From a virus, in IMG/VR virus record IMGVR_UViG_3300034684_000139, positions 1-48,666 of that record: a stretch of 48,666 nt of DNA. One strand, written 5' to 3'. The notes beneath the pieces were generated by a model that made no database searches, was not told the DNA's origin, and saw nothing but the letters and a program-made list of their open reading frames with translations. Shown here piece after piece: positions 1 to 8,475 of the stretch. The position numbers were made by a program, and so were the translations under genes. How positions within the stretch are numbered: the stretch's first letter is position 1; each line of letters starts with the position of its first letter.

Positions 1-197
1 CTATCCAGGTTATCATTAAAAAGGAGCTTTATAGCTTTTTCTCCGAGTTTTCCCTCAAACATTTTCCTTTCTTTATTAGCAAGTCCCCCAGGGTGAAAAT
101 CATGTCTATTTGAAGTGAAAGCTCTTGATTGTTTAGCGTAAGCCACTGCTTCAGCGTATAGATCTCCTTCGATCACATACTTTTCCCTAATTATCAA
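1..197 (-). CDS. Partial gene running off the left edge; possible nuclease N-terminus
   Basis: An open minus-strand frame begins at a TTG (197-195) that overlaps the TGA stop of the upstream gene (196-194) and stays open to the window edge, giving about 65 residues. The visible sequence includes NRHDFHPGG, followed by FEGKLGEKA. An E-x-K-x-G-E-K-A helix of this kind is seen at the start of some restriction-type nucleases, but that is only a resemblance. There is no strong ribosome site ahead of the TTG, so translation is probably coupled to the upstream gene; a GTG a few codons in, followed by GAAGGAG, is an alternative start region. By position it is the last gene of the defence operon. Function not recognised; the reading frame is reasonably sure, the role is not. 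Confidence 0.5.
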   Translation of the reverse strand, partial: MIIREKYVIEGDLYAEAVAYAKQSRAFTSNRHDFHPGGLANKERKMFEGKLGEKAIKLLFNDNLD

Positions 198-1975
198 ATC
201 GTCACACCCGTTTCTGCAAAGTACCTTTTGATGCACTGCGGAGCATTATTGTTTATAATGATGCGGCCGTCATCCGCCAGATAAAAGAGGACCTTTTCGT
301 GAGGAATAGATCTGCAATTCCCGCCGAATATGCTTACACAGCGCATAATTGTCACATTCCCATATTCGGGGTAAATATACTCTTGTTCGATGCTATCATA
401 GTTTTTTATTTCTTCAAGTCCTTGTTGAAGCGTCGAGAGCATTTTACCTTCAACAAGGAGAATGAAGTTTGTATCCTCATCGTATAAAACAACATCAGGC
501 AAATATAAATTAATCCCCTTGCGATCTTTCTTGGGCAAAGTCACAAGACGGCCGGCCTTAGTTCTAAAATATCCTCTTTCACAACCAGCATGGTTTTCAT
601 AAACACAATACATTCCATGATACATTGTTTGAACATGAAGAAGAATATCTGCCATTTTTTCCGACTTCTTTTCGTAATGCCAATACAATTCTGGCAAAGC
701 AACACGGCTGGGCATTCTAATTCCGTCAAGCCGCATGCCAAGGATACTGCATATGTACAAGAACTTGTTCTTTCCTTTTGTTTGATCAACATAAGTTTGT
801 GTAACGCCATGAAGAGTCACAACAATATCCTTATCCCAGCCCAATTTACGAATGCATGCTGAAATCATAGACAATGCACCTATATTCGGATCATGCCCAA
901 TATTACCTGCGTCTGCAGGCTTTGCTAAACGACCAGATACTTCAATTCGGTCGGGATATTTCGTTATAGTGATCGGCACATTTCCAGCAGGAGGTTTTCT
1001 CATTCCCGCCTTAAAACGGATTAAATCGTCAAGGCTGCTAAATGGTTTAAACCATCGAGAAATATCCTTCCCGACGATCGTCACGCCAAGGGTGAGCAAA
1101 ATGTTAGTACCAAATACGCTTGTATCAGACGGTTTCTTTTCTTCTCGGGCCTCTAACTCTTCGTTGTAAAGCATGTACCGCTTTACATTCCGATAATATG
1201 GGGTGATATACACAAACTTAGAGCCTCTTTGATATACACCTGTATTTCTTGACTCATCATCACTTGTTTTTGTCTCTTCGATTGCCATTATCAAGTTGTC
1301 TTGAGTGCTTCCCTCGGTTGGAGCATTTTCTTGTTTGAAAAGCAGGAAATCAAGGAAGCTGGAACTACCACTAACAGTTTTAATATAAATATCAGCAGCT
1401 CCGGCTACAGCAAGCCCCTCAACTTTGTAAACAAACTTGAAAACACCTTCAATAATTATAGGTTTGACTTTAATCTCTTCACGCACGGCGATCTTGTCAC
1501 TAAAATCTTTGCAGTACATTTCTATAATCTGATTTATTACAGATGGTTTAGGTCTTTCCTCCGTGAGAATCCATAAATTATCCATTTTTCTTCCTCCTGT
1601 GTATTTGTCTCTAACTTTTACCTTGATTGAGCGCCTATTATCATTTACAAGTGGAGAGCCCCGTCGTCTAACCTCGTGGATTACTGGAGGCTGTATATAA
1701 TCAACTACATCGCATTCATGATCTTCATAAATAAATTCTCCAGTCCCGGTTCCATAAACCTTTGCGCGAATGAATAGCTTTTCGCCGCAGTCTCTACAGG
1801 TTCGTTCTGCCCAGAAATAATGTTCAAAAATGCCACCTTGTTCCATGACAGTTATATTAAGCGAATACCGATCAATTCGATATTGTTGCCCACATATAAT
1901 GCATTCAACCAACCAGTCCTGCGCCATTTCAAATGTGCCATCGGAACAACCTTCATAGAATTGCATTAAGCCCAC
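194..1975 (-). CDS. Zinc-finger protein with two PD-(D/E)xK-like nuclease motifs, probable restriction/defence nuclease
   Basis: A 593-residue protein starting at GTG 1975, four bases after the DUF262 gene stop; an ATG three codons later is the alternative start. Seen directly: a CxxC...CxxC knuckle (C25/C28 and C60/C63) that would bind zinc; a first nuclease-like set D195 ... E234-T-K236 (in AIEETK); and a second set P493-D494 ... E509-G-K511 near the C-terminus. Both follow the PD-(D/E)xK pattern of Mg-dependent nucleases. Two such motifs in one chain are unusual; one may have lost activity. No methylase-like motif is visible in it. Its place directly behind a GmrSD-like gene suggests DNA cleavage in phage defence, but the substrate is unknown. 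I do not recognise an exact family. Confidence 0.6.
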   Translation of the reverse strand: MGLMQFYEGCSDGTFEMAQDWLVECIICGQQYRIDRYSLNITVMEQGGIFEHYFWAERTCRDCGEKLFIRAKVYGTGTGEFIYEDHECDVVDYIQPPVIHEVRRRGSPLVNDNRRSIKVKVRDKYTGGRKMDNLWILTEERPKPSVINQIIEMYCKDFSDKIAVREEIKVKPIIIEGVFKFVYKVEGLAVAGAADIYIKTVSGSSSFLDFLLFKQENAPTEGSTQDNLIMAIEETKTSDDESRNTGVYQRGSKFVYITPYYRNVKRYMLYNEELEAREEKKPSDTSVFGTNILLTLGVTIVGKDISRWFKPFSSLDDLIRFKAGMRKPPAGNVPITITKYPDRIEVSGRLAKPADAGNIGHDPNIGALSMISACIRKLGWDKDIVVTLHGVTQTYVDQTKGKNKFLYICSILGMRLDGIRMPSRVALPELYWHYEKKSEKMADILLHVQTMYHGMYCVYENHAGCERGYFRTKAGRLVTLPKKDRKGINLYLPDVVLYDEDTNFILLVEGKMLSTLQQGLEEIKNYDSIEQEYIYPEYGNVTIMRCVSIFGGNCRSIPHEKVLFYLADDGRIIINNNAPQCIKRYFAETGVTI

Positions 1976-1978
1976 CCG

Positions 1979-4000
1979 TTACTTTCGTAAAGTCTCGTTT
2001 ATTGTTTGACCGGTTTCAACTTTCCAGTAGTTCCAGCCATTGTTAGAACCCCCAAGCAGGAAATCTGTCGCGGAACTGGGTGAACTAAATGTGTAATCTT
2101 GTGCAAATACATAGCGTCCTCCGTTATACTCGATAATCTCCTGTTCAATGAGCTCGTCCCTAAGCTCTTTTAAGCTGCTTGCATTTGGACTTGTCGTATA
2201 ACGAACTTCGCTTCCCGCAAACACCGTTAGCGAATTATCTTCATTCAAATACCCTAAAGCCATCAAACTTCCCGCACTCAAGGAAATGTGGCGGTTAGCA
2301 TATTCCTTTGTCTCTTTATATGTGCTTTGAACATACGGGAATAATGCTATAATCTGGTCAATCAAGAACTGTGTCCTATCTTCAATGTCTTTAACGTTCC
2401 AACTTGATTTTGTGTAAATATCAGCATTCAACTTTAGATGTTTTGTTGACGCCAAAACCGTCTTTTTATATTCGAAATCATTGTTGCCCATTTTGCTGTT
2501 ATCGCTTGCGGCTGCAAGTGTAAGGTTTCCAATTCGATTAACAACACTTGTGTACTGATCCTCCTCTAATCCGGAAATTGTGGCCCAATAATCATTTATG
2601 GTTTGAGGCATAATATGTTCAATGCTTAGGCTGCTAAGGTCGATACTGATAGGATTTCCGGTCAGTTCAATTTTATCGAGAATCCATCTAATATTAGAGA
2701 GAGCATAAGCGTTTGCCGTAGTAAGGAATGACCGTGTTTGTGAGTCATCAGGCATATAAGCAGCTTTTCCTTTATTCTCATTCACCAAATAGTATACGCA
2801 AACATCGTACATGTTGTTGAAAGACCGAAGGGCCACCTGTGATTCCACATTTCGTAGATATCCGGGGAAAAACCTTGATATTGCGCTTGTGTCCTGATCG
2901 TTAATATAACGGCGAACAAGAAAAGTGTTGATTAACTTGATAATGGAACTGGTTTGCTCTTTGTCGATTTCTGCGACTCGATAGTGCTCCATAATTCGCA
3001 TGACAAACGGAGCGGGCATAAATGACTGCATTCGTCTGAAATCGCTAATATTTTCACCGAGCTCGTCTTTCTTAGTGGATAAATATAGTCGTTCAAAATG
3101 ACGAGCATAATTCAGAAGGTCTTCAAGTATTGAATCTGAGCCACTCGAGTTCTTCTCTTTCCAGTACTGCTTGAATGCTTCGTATAAATCCTTCTCCGTT
3201 ACCAGAAGATAATTCTTTGATGCAAGGAAAAACCTAAAGAACTCTGACAACTTCTTTGACTCCGGGAATATTTTCTCAAGCTTTAGCCAATAGGAATGAT
3301 ATATATGTTCTTGGTCCGTGTTATTACGATTCATCATTATGAAATTACGAATCAAATCTGCGGGAGTTAGTTTTTCGCCGGTAGAATTGATGCTTTCAAA
3401 TATCTGTTGAGCGTCATCACCTGATTCGAGCTCAATACGGACTATGTAAAGATTACGGATCGCATTTATTACTTCCATTAATGTGTGTGAAGCTACAAGG
3501 CCTGCCAATGCAGATTTGATGTATTTGTAATTCTCCATAATTATAGAGCTACCTTCATATTCGGATACGCGATCTGTTGCAATATATAAATATGCGTCAT
3601 CATCAGACACCGAAGGACGAAGGCGGTACTTATACTCACCAGTCTCGTTGTTTTCAAGATAATTATGCACAAGGTAATCGCTGATTTGCGTATCGCCGTT
3701 ATCTGATGCGATTTCTTTAAGCGCATATGTTATCAAAAACATCGTAACAAGGCGTTGCTGTCCGTCTACAACCTCTCGCTCTCTTACGATAAAGTCGGTC
3801 TTCGTGATCACATATACAATCGACCCAAGAAAATGTCTTGAGGTTTCGTGTTTCAGTATTTTCTTAATATCCTCTAATAACTGTTGAGCCTGTTTGTGCT
3901 TTTTCCACGTGTAATTTCTCTGATAAACAGGAATTACGTACTGTGAACCAACAGCACCCTTTATGAATTCCTCAAATAAGCTTAATGGATCCGCCTTCAT
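1979..4000 (-). CDS. DUF262 / DUF1524 (HNH) / DUF4357 protein, GmrSD-like type IV restriction
   Basis: A 673-residue protein. The N-terminal DUF262 domain (about 15-220) carries PVYQRNY (24-30), the DGQQR signature (79-83) used for nucleotide binding in this ParB/Srx-fold family, and FESINSTGEKL with a following DLIRNF (201-220). A DUF1524 HNH nuclease domain follows with EHIMPQ (461-466) and NRIGNLTL (488-495). From about 570 to the end there is a DUF4357-like wing (LMALGYLN ... ELRDELI). GmrSD enzymes cleave modified (glucosylated hydroxymethylcytosine) phage DNA in an NTP-dependent way; whether this one reads modification is inference. The start is well supported by AAGGAG seven bases upstream. 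It sits 78 bases after the radical-SAM-like gene, with a perfect 8-bp hairpin in the gap, and four bases before the next nuclease-like gene, so they are probably one transcript. Confidence 0.85.
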   Translation of the reverse strand: MKADPLSLFEEFIKGAVGSQYVIPVYQRNYTWKKHKQAQQLLEDIKKILKHETSRHFLGSIVYVITKTDFIVREREVVDGQQRLVTMFLITYALKEIASDNGDTQISDYLVHNYLENNETGEYKYRLRPSVSDDDAYLYIATDRVSEYEGSSIIMENYKYIKSALAGLVASHTLMEVINAIRNLYIVRIELESGDDAQQIFESINSTGEKLTPADLIRNFIMMNRNNTDQEHIYHSYWLKLEKIFPESKKLSEFFRFFLASKNYLLVTEKDLYEAFKQYWKEKNSSGSDSILEDLLNYARHFERLYLSTKKDELGENISDFRRMQSFMPAPFVMRIMEHYRVAEIDKEQTSSIIKLINTFLVRRYINDQDTSAISRFFPGYLRNVESQVALRSFNNMYDVCVYYLVNENKGKAAYMPDDSQTRSFLTTANAYALSNIRWILDKIELTGNPISIDLSSLSIEHIMPQTINDYWATISGLEEDQYTSVVNRIGNLTLAAASDNSKMGNNDFEYKKTVLASTKHLKLNADIYTKSSWNVKDIEDRTQFLIDQIIALFPYVQSTYKETKEYANRHISLSAGSLMALGYLNEDNSLTVFAGSEVRYTTSPNASSLKELRDELIEQEIIEYNGGRYVFAQDYTFSSPSSATDFLLGGSNNGWNYWKVETGQTINETLRK

Positions 4001-4033
4001 ATTTTCACTCCTTATCCGGTATAAGAGATACAG

Positions 4034-4056
4034 CCTGCCGATGTGTATTCGGCAGG
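4034..4056. other. Perfect hairpin between defence genes
   Basis: CCTGCCGA (4034-4041) and TCGGCAGG (4049-4056) form an 8-bp stem with a 7-base loop. In the direction of the flanking minus-strand genes it is not followed by a T run; on the plus strand it is followed by TTTTAATT. It could be an mRNA-processing or stabilising hairpin, a weak attenuator, or a terminator against antisense transcription. Confidence 0.5.
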
Positions 4057-4078
4057 TTTTAATTCTCTGGCAATCGTG

Positions 4079-4852
4079 TTATTCTGTGATTGTGCCTTCC
4101 TTTATGTGGTACGCGATTCCATGATCTTCGCAGAAAGCAATCACGACCTGTGCTTGATCGTTATAAAACGCCTTATGCTTTGTATAGGCGGTGACTGCTT
4201 TGCTGTAGTTGGTGCGACCAAAAATTATTTTATCGGCAAACGAAACCGCAGTAAGAAGATCATTAATGTCCTGCTCCACGAGATTTGGCGTTGGGTACGG
4301 TTCTATGCTAATCCACGTGTTGCAACCAGCGTCGTGTAGTGCTCTCAATGCGGCAAGGCGGTTAGCATATGTGGCAGCACCCGGCTCCATTCTTGCTCGG
4401 AAGCCTTCATCGAGCGATACAAGTGTGATGCCATATTCGTTCTCGTGTGAAAGCTCCGCCAGTTCAATTGGTAGAATGCCTTTTGTTAGAATACTGCATT
4501 TGATTCCAGCAGCATTAAGTTTCTTTATTGCGTCTATGCTCATTTTATGGATTTCCGGATACTGATACATAAAAGGGTCTGTTGAAAAGCATAATTGAAT
4601 GGATTTGATTTTGCTCTTTAACCTTGGTATTTCCTTATCCAACAGTTCGAGGGTGTTAGAAACCAGATATGGTTCCAACCATTCATCGTAAGATTCAACC
4701 TGACCGAAACGTTTTTTCAGCATAAAGGCATAGCACGGATATTTGCAGCCGTGAGCACATCCTTGTATGTGGTTCATCGTATAATCGCCATACTCTACAC
4801 CGGTTTTATAGAGCATGGTTTTTCTTTCGATGTAGCCTTTAACCTTTTTCAT
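4079..4852 (-). CDS. Radical-SAM-like three-Cys protein (DUF5131 / phage Gp37-Gp68 family)
   Basis: A 257-residue protein with the cysteine motif C32-x3-C36-x3-C40 (GCAHGCKYPC), the spacing used by members of the phage Gp37/Gp68 (DUF5131) family that resemble spore photoproduct lyase-type radical SAM enzymes. Further family-like segments are CFSTDPFMYQYPE, the ILTKG strand and WISIEPYPTPNL near the end of the barrel. The cluster would bind 4Fe-4S and cleave S-adenosylmethionine; the substrate is unknown. The ATG overlaps the TcmP stop (ATGA-type overlap at 4849-4852), showing tight coupling. Proteins of this family are known to travel with the TcmP family, which is exactly the arrangement here. 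The family call is strong; a defence role is inferred from its neighbours. Confidence 0.8.
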   Translation of the reverse strand: MKKVKGYIERKTMLYKTGVEYGDYTMNHIQGCAHGCKYPCYAFMLKKRFGQVESYDEWLEPYLVSNTLELLDKEIPRLKSKIKSIQLCFSTDPFMYQYPEIHKMSIDAIKKLNAAGIKCSILTKGILPIELAELSHENEYGITLVSLDEGFRARMEPGAATYANRLAALRALHDAGCNTWISIEPYPTPNLVEQDINDLLTAVSFADKIIFGRTNYSKAVTAYTKHKAFYNDQAQVVIAFCEDHGIAYHIKEGTITE

Positions 4853-5970
4853 TCTGCAAATCCTCTACGAGCAAAACTCATTTTTCCTCGCGTCTCTTTA
4901 GCGGCATAGTTTTGCTTTAACTCTTTCTTTATTTGTGACTTGAAACCATCTGATGGAAAAATAGGATGCTCATCAAGAACTGCCCATAAATCATCGAGTG
5001 GAACATCGGTTAGTCCATTAAAACGATTTTGTAGATACTCTGCAATATCCTTTATGTAATAACAGAATTCGTCGGTCATCGTTTTGACGAACCCGTTTCC
5101 TTCAAAATCGAGCATAATCTGATTCTCACTACCGTGAGTATTTTTCGTTGATGACTTGCCACCGAAAGTCTGCCAAGCGGACTGCTTGTACAATTTGAAC
5201 CCTTTGATATTGCTTGTACAGTGGACCATGTTATATACAATGGCATTCTTCTTATTGAAAAACGGGAAAGCAGCAATATAATACTTGCGTATATCGTTCC
5301 TGCGGAGTGCCTTTATGATATCTTCAATGCGCTTCGCATATGCGGTTTTGTCGCTACCATAAGGTATAAGGTTTTCCAGCTCGGTAAGATATGTATGCTC
5401 GTACTTACTGCGGGCTTCGTCTTTCTTAACCATTTTTACAGCTCTTATTGAATCCGAAACCATATGGTTAAGAATGACCTCACTCCAATTATTAATAAAT
5501 GGCATAATGGCATTCCAGTCGATGGTAGCCTCATATGGATCATAAACAAGCAGATAATGCTTGTTGCTTGACATCGCTTGTCCTAACCGCTTTGCGAGAG
5601 AATTTCCGTCTTCTGTTGAGATGTGATAGTGAAAATTACCGCTTTCATTCGGCATTAAGCTCTTAAGATGGGCAGTCTTTGCAGCTGATAAATCACTGAA
5701 GTATAAATCGATTTGCTTGGCGAAATATTGGCCTGCAATATTACGCAGATATTTTGCTACGCGTACTGGTGTGCCGAATACCTGCTTACCATCATCATCA
5801 ACATACTCACCACTGTTGGACATGCAATCAATAAAAACGAGTCCGTTGCAGTACTGGTTCAAAAGAAGAATGTGTGCCCACGCCTCGACATACTTTTCTA
5901 TCAACTCAAACTTCTTTATTGTATGAGGATTTGCGTGGCTGATGATTTCCTCATTGCTCATTTCTTTCAT
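4849..5970 (-). CDS. tcmP: Three-Cys-motif partner protein, TcmP family
   Basis: A 373-residue protein. The N-terminal part (about 40-190) looks like a Rossmann-type methyltransferase fold: FIDCMSNSGEY as a glycine-loop-like segment, YFSDLSAAKT as the acidic second strand, and LLVYDPYEATIDW as a DPY-type motif, then a C-terminal winged-helix-like tail (LDEHPIFPSDGFK). The TcmP family is defined by co-occurrence with the three-Cys radical-SAM-like protein, which lies directly downstream with overlapping codons. Its start overlaps the end of the XRE gene; AGGAGG lies just before two possible ATGs (5970 and 5958), so the exact start is open. The chemistry is not established for the family; a pair that modifies nucleic acid or protein is plausible but inferred. 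Confidence 0.8.
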   Translation of the reverse strand: MKEMSNEEIISHANPHTIKKFELIEKYVEAWAHILLLNQYCNGLVFIDCMSNSGEYVDDDGKQVFGTPVRVAKYLRNIAGQYFAKQIDLYFSDLSAAKTAHLKSLMPNESGNFHYHISTEDGNSLAKRLGQAMSSNKHYLLVYDPYEATIDWNAIMPFINNWSEVILNHMVSDSIRAVKMVKKDEARSKYEHTYLTELENLIPYGSDKTAYAKRIEDIIKALRRNDIRKYYIAAFPFFNKKNAIVYNMVHCTSNIKGFKLYKQSAWQTFGGKSSTKNTHGSENQIMLDFEGNGFVKTMTDEFCYYIKDIAEYLQNRFNGLTDVPLDDLWAVLDEHPIFPSDGFKSQIKKELKQNYAAKETRGKMSFARRGFAE

Positions 5971-6178
5971 CGCCCTCCTCTGGAATCAAATCCATTATGT
6001 CGCCAATGTTGCAATCTAATGCTTTACATATTTTTATGAGAACTTCCATACCTACGGTTTCGCCTTTGGAGAGCTTTGTCACAGAAGTCCAACTTATTCC
6101 CGCAGCTACCTGCAGGTCTTTTTTCTTCATGTCTTTATCAATTAGGACTTTCCATAATTTTTTATAACTTACTTTCAT
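5951..6178 (-). CDS. XRE-family helix-turn-helix regulator
   Basis: A 75-residue protein almost entirely made of a Cro/C1-type HTH: KDLQVAAGISWTSVTKLSKG gives the two helices, followed by MEVLIKICKALDCNIGDIMDL, the usual C-terminal helices of short XRE repressors. I place the start at ATG 6178, which has AAAGGAG eight bases ahead, rather than at an upstream in-frame ATG at 6196 inside the leader. It is the first gene of the minus-strand operon and overlaps tcmP by about 20 bases. It probably represses its own promoter and perhaps the divergent metalloprotease-like gene, the classic layout for mobile-element and defence control. Confidence 0.88.
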   Translation of the reverse strand: MKVSYKKLWKVLIDKDMKKKDLQVAAGISWTSVTKLSKGETVGMEVLIKICKALDCNIGDIMDLIPEEGDERNEQ

Positions 6179-6230
6179 TGAGAGCTCCTTTCGCAATCAT
6201 TCAAAGCTCGTGAAAAATCGGGATGTAATT

Positions 6231-6259
6231 ATCATATCACAGAAAAGTGTAGATTACAA
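6231..6259 (-). promoter_or_regulatory. Promoter of the XRE/TcmP defence operon
   Basis: On the minus strand a -35 TTGTAA (6259-6254), a 17-bp spacer and a -10 TATGAT (6236-6231) lie about 53 bases ahead of the XRE start. Both boxes and the spacing fit vegetative sigma-A. Confidence 0.65.
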
Positions 6260-6271
6260 TAGTTTCTCTCC

Positions 6272-6289
6272 GTAAACGCTGGAATTTAC
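6272..6289. promoter_or_regulatory. Candidate XRE operator between divergent promoters
   Basis: GTAAA (6272-6276) and TTTAC (6285-6289) form a short inverted repeat centred between the two divergent promoters, just upstream of the plus-strand -35 box. The position fits an operator controlling both directions, but the repeat is short and could be chance. Confidence 0.3.
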
Positions 6290-6300
6290 AACGGTACATA

Positions 6301-6329
6301 TTGAAATTTCTCTGAATATGTGCTATAAT
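6301..6329 (+). promoter_or_regulatory. Near-consensus promoter of the ImmA/IrrE-like gene
   Basis: TTGAAA (6301-6306), a 17-bp spacer and a perfect TATAAT (6324-6329) lie 40 bases before the TTG start of the metalloprotease-like gene. This is close to the sigma-A consensus, so the gene should be well expressed unless repressed. Confidence 0.75.
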
Positions 6330-6368
6330 GATGTGTAATTTAACTTATGGAGATAAGGAGGGCTCATT

Positions 6369-8306
6369 TTGGCAAAGTGTTATCGTTCATTCGCTGCCTA
6401 CATCGGAGATGTGTTATACGATGAAATTCACGGCAAACTGAAAAGTTATATCTATCAAAACAAAGACAGATTAAATCTATCTTCCTATAGTATTTCCGAT
6501 CCTTCTTACACCGCCTTGGATGATTTTCATGTAATGAGTGTGACCTTTCACGAATCCGATAACGACAGAATAGATTTTCAAGCAGCAATACAAGCAGACA
6601 TAGAAATCTCCGGTCGTTCCCGTCGAGATTATGACAGCGATATGATTGATCGCTGGTTTTCCGTTTTATGCTCTGCCACACTTCAAGATGGCCTTCATCA
6701 TTTTTGCATCAAGAACATTTTAGAATACTCGTGCGAACGGTTCAAAGCCGAAGACGCTCTTACCAAGTATCTGGTCCCGTATGTCTTTGCAAAGGACCTC
6801 GACAAACATGCTGAAAAGTTCCTTGAGAAATACTGCCCGCAGGCGTTAGAGGAACCAATGCCATTGCCCATCGACGAGATAATTGCCAAAATGGGATTGA
6901 CCGTTTTCTATGCTCCTCTGTCTGATGGGGTTTTCGGTCAGACTTACTTTAATACTGCAACCATCGATACATATTCGAGCCTTGAAAGCCGAGAAGTTCA
7001 ATCAACGGAAATTCAGGCCGGAACAATTCTGGTTAACCCGGATGTTGTATTCATGCGTAACATCGGTTCCCGAAATAACACTATCATCCACGAATGCGTC
7101 CATTGGGACAAGCACAGTAAGTTTTTTGAGCTACAGAAACTTCTCAACCCAGAGCACCAAGCAATATCGTGCGCCGTTGTTGAGGATTACCGAAAAAATC
7201 CAAATCAGCTGGAAGATGAACTTTCATGGATGGAATGGCAGGCAAATGCCATCGCACCAAGAATATTGATTCCTGAAAAGGCCGGTAAAGCAAAGCTCAG
7301 CTCAATCTTGACCAAACTCCGCAGGGGCTTTGGTAAAGGCCTCCGTGAAGGATATATTATGGAGCTTGCAATCAGTGAGTTTGCCGATTTCTTCAAGGTT
7401 TCTACCACGGCAGCTAAAATTCGTGCATTTGAACTAGGATTTGATCAAGCAGCCGGTGTATTTAACTTTGTTGACGGAGTTCATTATCCGCCATTCTCGT
7501 TTAAGAAAGGCTCACTAAAACGCAGTCAGACTTTTATCATCGACCGAAATAATGTAATCGTTGAGAGCTTCTTTAATGTGGATCTTATAGAAGATATCCG
7601 TTCCGGTCATTTTATTCATGCTGGTGGTATGGTCGTTATCAATGACCCGAAGTATGTCCAGAAGGAAGAAGGAAGCGAAGCAACCCTAACAGACTATGCC
7701 TTAGAGCATGTTGACGAGTGTTGCTTGGTATTTGACCGGAACACCAGAGTTAGTACCCACTATGACGACTCCTTCTATCGTATCTGTTTTCTCTGCCGAG
7801 ATGCTGATTCTAAAAGCTTCGTGGAAGCAAAGTATAACCCGAAGGAAGGCAAAAACGAGGATGTTGTAAAGCGTGCTCGTGAAATGGCAGCGATCTCTGA
7901 AGAAGCTAAGCGTGTGTCGGGTATTCTTGCCGATGTCCCTTCTTCGTTCAGTGGCACCCTTGATTATCATATTAACCGTAGAGGCTACACTAACGAAAAG
8001 ATGGAGGAGCGAACAGGGATCAGCGTAAGAATGATTCAGGACTATCGGAATAAAAAGGATGCTAAACCCACTCTGCAAAGTGTCCTCGCTCTTTGTATTG
8101 GCCTCAATCTTCACCCGGATTTTTGTTATGATCTTATAGACAAGGCTGGATATAACATTTTTATTGGGCGTGAAGAAAATATCATCTATCGCTATCTCAT
8201 CAATAATCACCACGTGGAAAACATCTATATGTGGAATGAAAAGCTTCGTGATGCCGGGATTCCTCAGCAATTACCCAGCAACGGGAATAAAAATACTGCA
8301 ATTTAA
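6369..8306 (+). CDS. Large ImmA/IrrE-type metallopeptidase with C-terminal HTH
   Basis: A 645-residue protein starting at TTG 6369 behind AAGGAGGG. The zinc protease motif is H241-E-C-V-H245 (in IIHECVHWDKH), followed by the family's MEWQANAIAPRILIP segment (about 286-300), where the glutamate is the likely third zinc ligand. Around 540-590 there is an XRE-like HTH (EERTGISVRMIQDYRNKKD) and a helical tail. In ICEBs1, ImmA cleaves the repressor ImmR; by analogy this protein may cleave or sense the divergent XRE regulator. It is much longer than ImmA (about 130-170 aa), with an extra N-terminal domain of roughly 180 residues and a long central region that I do not recognise. A strong hairpin terminator follows. 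Confidence 0.8.
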   Translation: MAKCYRSFAAYIGDVLYDEIHGKLKSYIYQNKDRLNLSSYSISDPSYTALDDFHVMSVTFHESDNDRIDFQAAIQADIEISGRSRRDYDSDMIDRWFSVLCSATLQDGLHHFCIKNILEYSCERFKAEDALTKYLVPYVFAKDLDKHAEKFLEKYCPQALEEPMPLPIDEIIAKMGLTVFYAPLSDGVFGQTYFNTATIDTYSSLESREVQSTEIQAGTILVNPDVVFMRNIGSRNNTIIHECVHWDKHSKFFELQKLLNPEHQAISCAVVEDYRKNPNQLEDELSWMEWQANAIAPRILIPEKAGKAKLSSILTKLRRGFGKGLREGYIMELAISEFADFFKVSTTAAKIRAFELGFDQAAGVFNFVDGVHYPPFSFKKGSLKRSQTFIIDRNNVIVESFFNVDLIEDIRSGHFIHAGGMVVINDPKYVQKEEGSEATLTDYALEHVDECCLVFDRNTRVSTHYDDSFYRICFLCRDADSKSFVEAKYNPKEGKNEDVVKRAREMAAISEEAKRVSGILADVPSSFSGTLDYHINRRGYTNEKMEERTGISVRMIQDYRNKKDAKPTLQSVLALCIGLNLHPDFCYDLIDKAGYNIFIGREENIIYRYLINNHHVENIYMWNEKLRDAGIPQQLPSNGNKNTAI

Positions 8307-8350
8307 TAATAATTCGGAAGTGCCGCTTCCGGTAAACGCCCTTGTAAATC

Positions 8351-8391
8351 AAGGCTCTTATGTCGTTTCGACATGAGGGCCTTATTTTTTT
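8351..8391 (+). terminator. Rho-independent terminator after the metallopeptidase gene
   Basis: AAGGCTCTTATGTCG pairs with the imperfect complement GACATGAGGGCCTT around a TTTC loop, followed by an A/T stretch ending in seven Ts. It closes the defence region and separates it from the prophage. Confidence 0.85.
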
Positions 8392-8475
8392 GCCCGTTTT
8401 ACAGGCTTTTTGCGTTTTCGAACCGGAAGTCGCACTTCCTCGTGTAATTCAAGTTTTTCAATAAAATAGTACATG
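8392..8475 (+). promoter_or_regulatory. AT-rich spacer with a possible weak promoter for the early prophage operon
   Basis: After the terminator there is a stretch with no gene. A TAAAAT-like -10 near 8463-8468 precedes the structured leader, but the matching -35 region is poor. The prophage left attachment site could lie here; I could not identify it. Confidence 0.25.
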
